The notes beneath the pieces are model-generated. The model saw only the letters and a list, made by a program, of their open reading frames with translations, was not told the DNA's origin and searched no databases. 17,399 nucleotides of DNA. It comes from Scleroderma bovista (taxonomy: Eukaryota > Basidiomycota > Agaricomycetes > Boletales > Sclerodermataceae). Positions 9,401 through 17,399 of the stretch are shown piece by piece (position 1 is the stretch's first letter; each line of letters begins with the position of its first letter). A program made the translations under genes and the position numbers. The stretch lies in NCBI GenBank assembly GCA_037178675.1, contig JAYMGJ010000755.1:1-17399 (forward strand), in the 5' to 3' direction.

Positions 9401-11009
9401 ACATAGGTCATAATAGGACATTCTTACCAGAAATAATCTGCAAGAGTATCCGTGGGTGAGACATCATCAGGATGAGGTAGCTCTGGTGGAGCAGAGTGGC
9501 TGCCGTTTCCTGCCACAAAAACTATAGTATCCCCAACCTAGGGTGACCAAATAAATAAAACGTAGTAGTATGAACGAGCATTCTTACTAAATAGTCTAAG
9601 CCATCAATAGTCAAGTACTTCAAGTACCGTGAACGTGGCTTCAAGCGTTGCTGAGGTCGGAATTCGGCTCCTCCGCGCATTTTTACACGCATCAAAAATC
9701 CCTTAATCCTTTCAGTGAGAGCAGTATATGGTGGCTCGGGCTCGGATGCCGGGCGTGGTCCAACTACTCTTAACCTCTCCCTAAACAGCCCAGTAGCAAG
9801 CTGGGAGATGCGGGGTGTCACGTGGGTCGGTACTTGGTTCTCAGCTCGAAGAACAGCTAGATCAAGATTCCCTTTATACTCAATTTCGGGGATTGGTGGC
9901 GACCTGCTCCTAATGTCCTTCGTGACATCGATGATCTTGGGGATCCGGGGAGCATCCCTGGAAAGCAAGTATGAAACAATGTAACTCCCTCTGATAATTT
10001 CACTGTGTGGAATGGTCTCCAAGGCCCGCCGTAACCGGGGTACCTACCAATTAGTCAGAGATAAAGTTACTATATTCTGTACCAAGTGCCTACCACATCC
10101 CACAAGTCGAGCTCGACTAAAGGTTGATCGAGTATTTCTAGAGACGTGAAGCTCTTGACAAAAGTGCCGAATTCCTGTTCTGGATCTTCATATCCAGATG
10201 CAATTATGAGTTGTATAATTCTGTGGGGCTTGTAAAAGGATCGGAATTCGCGTCTGTATTTCTTTGAAGGCTGAATTAATTCATAGACTGCGTGGTCTGT
10301 CTCAACGTAAAGCGGACTGCAATAGATGGTTATTATAAAATAGTTGACATGCGACCATACGTACTTATCAACGAACAGATAATTTATAATATATCGCCGG
10401 ACGGCCGTCAGGCGAATGTACTGCAGCTCGTCATCATCCGCTTCTAGATCATCCTCTTGACCTTCGTCCTCGTCGATCAGAAACTTGGCAGCGGCAAAAC
10501 CCGCGCCTTCAATCTTGCGATCTTTTTCGATCCGGTCGCTGAGCACGCTGAGCGGCACCATCTCGAGCTCGGATTTCGGATCGAAGAAGGCGAAATGGGA
10601 GAGTACCCTACCGTGCTTCTCCTCATGGTTCTGGGGCATCGGTTCCTCGCCGAAGAGTAAGAGGTCCACAGTTTCCTTTTCTTCGTATGGTCTTGGGGCA
10701 TACTTTCGAGCTGGTTGGTCCACGTTCCGGCCATTAGAGAGCGTTAAGCGGGAAAGACGAGATGCAGCGCACGGGATTTCAACGTTCCGTCGAGGTTGCG
10801 ACGTTTTGATCCCTGTTACACAAAGTAATCATATCATTACCACAGGTATGCAACATACACTAGAGACGAAGTACTCGTATATCATCGGCGGTCCCATCAC
10901 GGGATCGCTTTCGGTCCACATCAGATGTGCCGGTGGAATCGTCTGGAAAACTTGCTCCTTCCTCCGGAAACGAAACTTCGAAAGCTGTCGGGCGTCTGCG
11001 GCGGGACAT
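6448..11009 (-). CDS. DNMT1: DNMT1-type DNA (cytosine-5) methyltransferase with RFTS and two BAH domains
   Basis: A nuclear maintenance-type methyltransferase that transfers methyl from S-adenosylmethionine to cytosine C5. Exons on the minus strand: 11009-10875, 10812-10773, 10710-10365, 10316-10094, 10043-9588, 9537-9428, 9371-9144, 9085-8731, 8677-8277, 8207-8049, 7981-7748, 7691-7428, 7378-7169, 7118-7078, 7030-6956, 6895-6801, 6735-6643, 6588-6448; 1202 codons with TAA. It starts MSRRRRPTAFEVSFPEE. The replication-foci domain spans about 90-248 (HFAFFDPKSELEMVPLSVL). BAH1 begins near 395 (DGLDYLVGDTIVFV) and BAH2 near 565. Catalytic motifs: I, FDPFAGVGAF (729-738); IV, GFPCQ with nucleophile C818; VI, FENV (E856); VIII, QTRTR (913-917); IX, TVRELARSQGFPD (1130-1142); X, MHRQIGNAV (1156-1164). 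No CXXC zinc finger lies between RFTS and BAH1. All catalytic residues are present, so it looks functional. The first two introns are the least certain part. It lies 348 bp downstream of HOG1 on the same strand. Confidence 0.9.
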
Positions 11010-11357
11010 TGCAGGACAGAGTTTGAGCAGCTCGAGATGCTGAGTTGATCACGTCACAATATGGTAATTACATAATATCCCATTGGGATGAAAGTGGTAC
11101 ATGTATTGATGACCAGGAGTTCACTCCGAGAAGTAGTACTACAAGACTGTAAAGAATGGCTGAGCACTGCGTACAATAGTGATTGAAAACGTCCTTCAGA
11201 AAGACTAGAAGTGAAACCATTTCACCAACACGGTGAGTATGGTTCAACACAAAATTCCTGAGTAACACAACTATCAGAGTGTGCAATTCGCAAAAAGGAG
11301 TGCACGTACTAAGTCAGTAGGAAAAAATCCACGGGACAACAGATACCTGTCCAGTGA
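11010..11357. other. Intergenic region between HOG1 (3' end) and DNMT1 (promoter), both on the minus strand
   Basis: About 348 bases hold the HOG1 3' UTR and the DNMT1 promoter and 5' UTR. No conserved open frame, repeat or RNA gene was recognised. The spacing is short but normal for a compact fungal genome. Confidence 0.5.
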
Positions 11358-13121
<1,764 letters not shown>

Positions 13122-13327
13122 TTCGAGTTGTGCTGAAGAGCAGACCTGTGTGGTCATGCACCTTGACGAGCGAGGAGCGATGCAGGCGTCTAAGACGAGG
13201 ATGACGAACAAGACGATGTTGAGATACGTGTATGTGTACTAGTAACCCTAATCACCAGATTCAAAAAGGCAACTCCGGCAGTGGCCGAGCGCAGACTGAC
13301 CCACTCCGACTCGAGCGTTGGCTGGGA
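13122..13327. promoter_or_regulatory. Shared divergent promoter of HOG1 and MCR1
   Basis: The start codons of HOG1 (minus, ATG at 13121-13119) and MCR1 (plus, 13328-13330) are only 206 bp apart, so both core promoters and 5' UTRs must fit here. The stretch contains TAACCCTAA at 13243-13251, identical to one and a half telomere repeats of the TTAGGG type, which in fungi can bind Myb-type factors. No clear TATA box was seen. Co-regulation is an inference from spacing alone. Confidence 0.55.
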
Positions 13328-14636
13328 ATGTCTTTCATCCGTACTGCTAACTGGGCGCGCTCTGCGGTACGAACCACAAGTTGTTTCTACCAGTCTGCTG
13401 ATTCCGCACCAGGCCATAACTACCCGACTTTACTCGACTGAAGTTGGTGCGAAAAAGTCAAACTTTCCGTTATACCTTGTCGGTGCTGGTCTTGCCGCTG
13501 CTGGCGCTTATGGTTACGCAACCTTCGCGGCGCAGGAAAAGCCTAAGAAATTATTGACGAGTGCACTGGATCCCCAAACCTTTGTCCACCTCAAACTCAA
13601 GCGCGTTGAACCATACAACCACAATACCGCTACGTAAGTCAGCTTGGAATCCATCACTGCCTGGCATTAAACAATATCCAGTTTCGTTCTCGAGTTACCC
13701 GAGGGACAGGCCTCCCTGCTCCCGATCGCTTCATGTGTCCTACTCAAGTCAGATAATCTGAAGGATGCAAACGGAAAGCCTATAATCCGACCTTACACTC
13801 CAATTTCACCGTCAGATGCAGAAGGAGAATTGTCATTCCTCATCAAGAAATACGAGAACGGCAATGTATCCAAATACATCCACTCCCTTGCACCAGGTGA
13901 CACGCTTGCTGTCAAAGGTCCCCTGCCAAAATGGCCATGGAAAAGTGATTGCCTCCGTTTTATCCACTCATCGTGGTACTCATGTTCTATGGCATAGTGA
14001 ATGAATTTGATGAGGTTGGCCTCATTGCTGGTGGAACCGGAATGTGTGTTCCCTCAATGGTTCTTCGGCAATGGCTGACCAGTGTCTGTCATTAGTACCC
14101 CCATGTACCAGGTCTTGCAACATGCTCTGGCAGACAAGGAGAACAAGACTAAATTCAAGCTGATCTTTGCAAATATCTCAGAGCCGGACATTTTACTTCG
14201 TGAACAACTTGACGCAATGAAGAGCAAATATCCCAATAGATTCGATGTCGTGTATGTCATCGACAAACCTTCCGAAAAATGGAAAGGTACGATTTATGAG
14301 GGCATGTCATTTTCGGTCCCTGAGCCCTTGATGCAGGTCCCACTGGGTACATTGATGACAATCTAATCAAGCATCATATTGCACCACCGTCTCTCGGACA
14401 GAAGGTCAAGGTGTTCGTCTGTGGTATGAGGGCATCATTTTCAAACAGAATGGTACTCATCTGGACACATAGGACCGCCGCCACAAGTGGCTGCTATTGC
14501 GGGTAAGAAGGCAGGCAAGGAGCAAGGGGAGCTCGGAGGGATCCTTAAGCAGCTCGGGTATACTGAGGATCAGGTGAGCTCCACGTCCACCATCAAACTC
14601 TGCTGACCACTGCTCCATTAGGTCTACAAGTTCTAA
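13328..14636 (+). CDS. MCR1: NADH-cytochrome b5 reductase 2, mitochondrial
   Basis: A FAD enzyme that passes electrons from NADH to cytochrome b5; in fungi it sits in the mitochondrial outer membrane and intermembrane space and helps ergosterol synthesis and oxidative-stress defence. Exons: 13328-13366, 13413-13633, 13682-13944, 13998-14043, 14096-14286, 14337-14423, 14473-14573, 14622-14636; 321 codons with TAA (320 aa). The N-terminus MSFIRTANWARSA followed by ITTRLYST is a typical presequence, then one membrane segment at about 31-50 (FPLYLVGAGLAAAGAYGYAT). RPYTP (123-127) binds FAD. GGTGITPMYQ (186-195) and CGPPPQ (282-287) form the NADH site. The last exon encodes only VYKF, matching the conserved C-terminal aromatic end of this family. 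The ATG at 13281 in another frame was not used because it lacks the exon 1 junction and gives a poor presequence. Confidence 0.92.
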
Positions 14637-16126
14637 GCTACATACCCTGTGGTAGAAAGTAAATAGTTTCCCTCGCTCCCTCGCCGCTCTACGTGGCTGG
14701 CCTATTTTTCCTATGCCGATACATAGTTGGGAAGATTGTTTTCTGAGTGATTCTTACAAGCAGGCATGCCGGCAATTCATAAGTATCCAGTTAATCACCA
14801 CTTCTGTTAGTAGCCCCAGCATTGTTTCACATATTGTTCATCACACATATCATGATGTGGGAATCATAGAGTATTGTTAGTTGTACCTTGAAGCTTGAGC
14901 TTTCGTGCTGAGCCTTGATCTGACAGAAATTGTACTGATTTTTGTGCCACACTTCTCCCCTTGAATGGATTTATTGAAATTTCAGCTCAAGTATGAACAC
15001 TCTGAGCTTGTTCATGTTTGTGCATCAGCCCTTCAGGATATGACTGTGCACAAGAGTGCATATGCAAGGTAGTGTATATAGACACAGAAAAGGGTCAACA
15101 GCATTACAAACAGAACATACCACATCCATAAAGCAATCAAGAGGCACACATTGAAACTTTTCAACAATGGCATAGAGCTATAGAGCCCAATTGCTTGATT
15201 CAGTGTTGTGAGCCAGACCACAATTCCATGAACACCAAGGTGTGGTTTGGCACTTGGTTCTCCCACTTGGCATTACCTAAAAATGCATGGTGTAGGGGGG
15301 GGGGGTACCTCCTATGCTGTCTATACTTGATTGGTTCGAATACAGACAGTATAGAAGGACACATGTGCTCCGACCAATGCTGTTGGCTCCATGCCCCATT
15401 CACGATAAAAGTACATCACAATAGGCTTGCTACGTGTTGTTAACCTAGAGTGACGAGAAGGACGAGGGTGAATGAACATACCTCAATGTTACAACAAGGT
15501 TAGACTAAATGATAATTAGCGAACACGTGACCGAAAAGTAAAAAAGTTGCAAGAGAAGCAAGACTGGGACCAAAAGACCAGATTATGCGAGTGGTGCCTA
15601 TGCAGGCGACGGGTGATGGTGCCCAAGGAAAACACTGTAGCACTCTTTCGTGAGTAGTGGAGCGAGAACTAAATGTGTATCTGATCAAACTAGACATCCA
15701 AATACATCATGATTGCCTCCGCCTGTAACAGATGTAATGGAGGGAGGACTTGAACAAATACTTAGACACCAAGGCGGATGAGGTCGCATATGATGGTAAG
15801 TACCTCAGGTCAAGGAGGAAAACCCAAATGAAAAGTGTGACAGCGAACGTGACGGAGGAGGTCCTTTGATTACATAAGCATCTACCTACTGCCAAGTGCT
15901 GCCAGTGACTGATTACATCTGGATACGCACACCTGCAGTCTTCATTACTTGGAAAATCTTATCATTTGCAGCAGATCGCGATTGACCATCCACTGGATGG
16001 TGTAGAGCCAAGTTGGTCACATCAGCAAATTGTTTGGACGAGGATCAAAGTCTGTCTGCATTCTTCCTGTCACGCCTACAAAGAGCTTGATACCACACAT
16101 TCGGTGTCTTCCTTTCTACCCACAGT
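14637..16126. other. Long intergenic region between MCR1 and the Ubp2-like gene
   Basis: About 1.49 kb without a gene I can support. It should hold the MCR1 3' UTR and the promoter of the downstream gene. It contains an 11-base G run at 15295-15305, directly followed by an imperfect inverted repeat (15308-15322 with 15344-15358). A minus-strand frame at 15697-15500 (65 codons) has one hydrophobic stretch but no family match. No transposase, reverse transcriptase or long terminal repeat was recognised. Confidence 0.45.
15308..15358. repeat. Imperfect inverted repeat next to a G11 tract
   Basis: The arms 15308-15322 (CCTCCTATGCTGTCT) and 15344-15358 (AGACAGTATAGAAGG) are complementary at 13 of 15 positions; one of the two mismatches would be a G-U wobble in RNA. 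They are separated by a 21-base loop. The homopolymer G11 ends at 15305, two bases before the left arm. It may be a hairpin, a small terminal-inverted-repeat remnant or chance; no target-site duplication was seen. Confidence 0.5.
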
Positions 16127-17399
16127 ATGGATGGAAATGATACCAACAAGGCGCTTCACCGTTCTACGCAACCCTTAAACTCAGATCTAGCAGTCTCCAA
16201 TGCAAGTCTGCCAGGCTTGGTAGCACCAACTCACTTCTACGGACCAAAGAACCCCCCACCTCTTCCGTCTCGGCCCAAGAACCTCGGTTCATCTCATACA
16301 AAGGTCATTCGACCCAGCACACCTCCTCCTGATTACAATGCTTTAGGAAACAGCCCATTTCGTGAGCCTCAGCTCGTCGAAGAAGCCCCAATCGCAGAGG
16401 AACCTGTTCCCGCTCTCCTACCTGCTGCAGACAACCTCACCTCATGGGCCAACGGCAGCGACTGGGGAACCACTACGAAGGGATGGGATTATGATCCATG
16501 GAAAACAGAATCCACATCCGTGGATAACAGCGCTGCCTGGCCGCAATACTATGACCCGGGGGGATATAACGTCACTGCGTCCAAACTCATCGATATCGAT
16601 GGGCGAGATTCTCAAGAGGAGGGGAACTGGTGGGATCCCTCCGTGCGCGACAGATGCAAACGACCTGGTCCTGGTGTTCTCCCACCGTATCTTGCCGAAA
16701 GGCTGCATAATCCCGAGCATTCCCTGTTTTCAGTGAGCGTGAGTATGCCCGACATTAAGCCGGACTCCAGGCTTGCTTCAACCTCCAGAAATGGGGGAGA
16801 TATAGGACTATCTTTTGACCCGCCTTCTGTGGACGATCTTATCCATGCCGTACCTCACCCCAACGCGTACTACTGTCGAAAACACAATGGATGGGTTCTC
16901 TTGCTATGGAAATCTTCGTCCATGTTACCTCCACTCGCAAAACGGTTCGTCCCCGATTCCAATTGCCCTTTCCCTGATCTTGCGCGTCGCAGGCAAACTG
17001 GCACCTGTGTGGGAGACACTGAACAGCCCTTTGGACCAGCTAACAAAACTCACCACTTTCATTATTATGAAAAAGCCGTCGACGCGCACAAGCTTGATCC
17101 CGCATTTCGTCGCACAGGATGGGAGAAAAATGATCAGAAGAAAGAGCGGCGACGCAAGATTACTTCGTTGAACCTTGACGAGATCGCGATCCACAAAATT
17201 CCAGAAGATGATCTGGATGAGGATATGGAAGAAATGGAGGGAGAACTGCTTGACCTTTATGTTTGCTGCCAGTGCTCGGTTTACTGCATCGTGTCCGACA
17301 TTATTCCTGGTGTTATACCTGTGAAGCTCATGGACGAGTACACCCGAGACAGGTGGGATAATCCACCGCTGGACAGAAACAGGGAAGAGTCTGTCGTCT
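16127..17399 (+). CDS. Ubp2-like ubiquitin carboxyl-terminal hydrolase, N-terminal part (runs off the right edge)
   Basis: An uninterrupted frame of 424 codons runs from the ATG at 16127 to the window end with no stop, so the gene is cut at its 3' side. The first 220 or so residues are Pro/Trp/Asp-rich and probably disordered (PPPLPSRPKNLG, PSTPPPDYNALG). From about 240 a conserved region begins: HPNAYYCRKHNGWVLL (C250), CVGDTEQPFGPANKTHHFH, FRRTGWE, a basic KKERRRK stretch, and DLYVCCQCSVYC (C380, C381, C383, C387) followed by SDIIPGVIP. This combination resembles the region upstream of the catalytic domain in fungal Ubp2-type deubiquitinases, which trim ubiquitin chains, notably K63-linked ones, with Rsp5. 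That assignment is from memory of the family. The catalytic Cys and His boxes are not in the window, so activity cannot be judged. The first ATG follows CCCACAGT, which could also be an acceptor site of an upstream exon. Confidence 0.65.
   Translation, partial: MDGNDTNKALHRSTQPLNSDLAVSNASLPGLVAPTHFYGPKNPPPLPSRPKNLGSSHTKVIRPSTPPPDYNALGNSPFREPQLVEEAPIAEEPVPALLPAADNLTSWANGSDWGTTTKGWDYDPWKTESTSVDNSAAWPQYYDPGGYNVTASKLIDIDGRDSQEEGNWWDPSVRDRCKRPGPGVLPPYLAERLHNPEHSLFSVSVSMPDIKPDSRLASTSRNGGDIGLSFDPPSVDDLIHAVPHPNAYYCRKHNGWVLLLWKSSSMLPPLAKRFVPDSNCPFPDLARRRQTGTCVGDTEQPFGPANKTHHFHYYEKAVDAHKLDPAFRRTGWEKNDQKKERRRKITSLNLDEIAIHKIPEDDLDEDMEEMEGELLDLYVCCQCSVYCIVSDIIPGVIPVKLMDEYTRDRWDNPPLDRNREESVV

Noticed and set aside
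10070..10723. A 217-codon minus-strand frame starting with GTG at 10723 as the DNMT1 start
   Set aside because: It has no ATG, contains the 48-nt intron 10364-10317, and the frame can be extended through two introns to a good ATG at 11009 that starts MSRRRRPTAFEVSF.
10875..10930. Alternative DNMT1 N-terminus from an ATG near 10924 joined directly to the exon at 10812 in another phase
   Set aside because: It is phase-compatible but yields an unlikely N-terminus and ignores the basic MSRRRR start and the acidic/NLS-like KRSRD segment; not fully excluded without cDNA.
13281..13637. ATG at 13281 as the MCR1 start, giving an unspliced 118-codon frame
   Set aside because: It gives an acidic, non-mitochondrial N-terminus; the ATG at 13328 with the 46-nt intron 13367-13412 gives a standard presequence in phase with the membrane segment.
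15326..15352. GGTTCGAATAC resembling a tRNA T-loop
   Set aside because: The flanking bases do not form a T-stem and no acceptor, D or anticodon arm is present.
16442..17194. Antisense and +1 frames of 89-124 codons across the Ubp2-like gene
   Set aside because: The + strand frame from 16127 is open for 424 codons and carries conserved Cys/His motifs; the others show no family features.

Overview
The window is nuclear DNA from a filamentous basidiomycete, most likely an agaricomycete mushroom. Three things point there: genes are cut by many very short GT-AG introns (about 44-69 nt), both strands are densely coding, and the gene set is basidiomycete-like, including a DNMT1-type cytosine methyltransferase and a TGY-type Hog1 MAP kinase. 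No bacterial operon, mobile element, CRISPR array, rRNA or tRNA was seen. Exon chains were assembled by hand from conserved protein motifs plus splice signals; the four complete multi-exon models keep a consistent reading phase at every junction and sum to whole numbers of codons.

Layout, left to right. (1) 3-1031 (+): the 3' part of a Ser/Asp-rich protein, tentatively the kinetochore DASH subunit Ask1. (2) 1844-4885 (+): mitochondrial 3-methylcrotonyl-CoA carboxylase biotin-carrying subunit, 13 exons including one of 14 nt. (3) about 5203-5718 (+): DPH4/JJJ3, a J-domain plus CSL zinc-finger protein of diphthamide synthesis, with no visible in-frame start codon. (4) 5719-6447: no confident gene, but open segments separated by intron-like sequences. 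(5) 11009-6448 (-): DNMT1-type methyltransferase, 18 exons, 1201 aa, with RFTS, two BAH domains and a complete catalytic domain. (6) 13121-11358 (-): HOG1/p38-type stress MAP kinase, 13 exons, 375 aa. (7) 13328-14636 (+): mitochondrial NADH-cytochrome b5 reductase MCR1, 8 exons, 320 aa, divergent from HOG1 over a 206-bp shared promoter. (8) 14637-16126: long intergenic stretch with a G11 tract and an imperfect hairpin. (9) 16127 to the right edge (+): N-terminal part of a Ubp2-like ubiquitin C-terminal hydrolase, open to the window end.

The genes do not form one pathway. They cover leucine catabolism, translation-factor modification, epigenetic methylation, osmotic/oxidative stress signalling, mitochondrial redox and ubiquitin turnover, which is ordinary core fungal gene content. 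No clearly new system was found. The points most worth a second look are the CXXC-less DNMT1 with variant motifs I and IV and an in-frame retainable intron, the DPH4 start problem, the unexplained 5.7-6.4 kb segment, and the micro-exons that automated predictors often miss.
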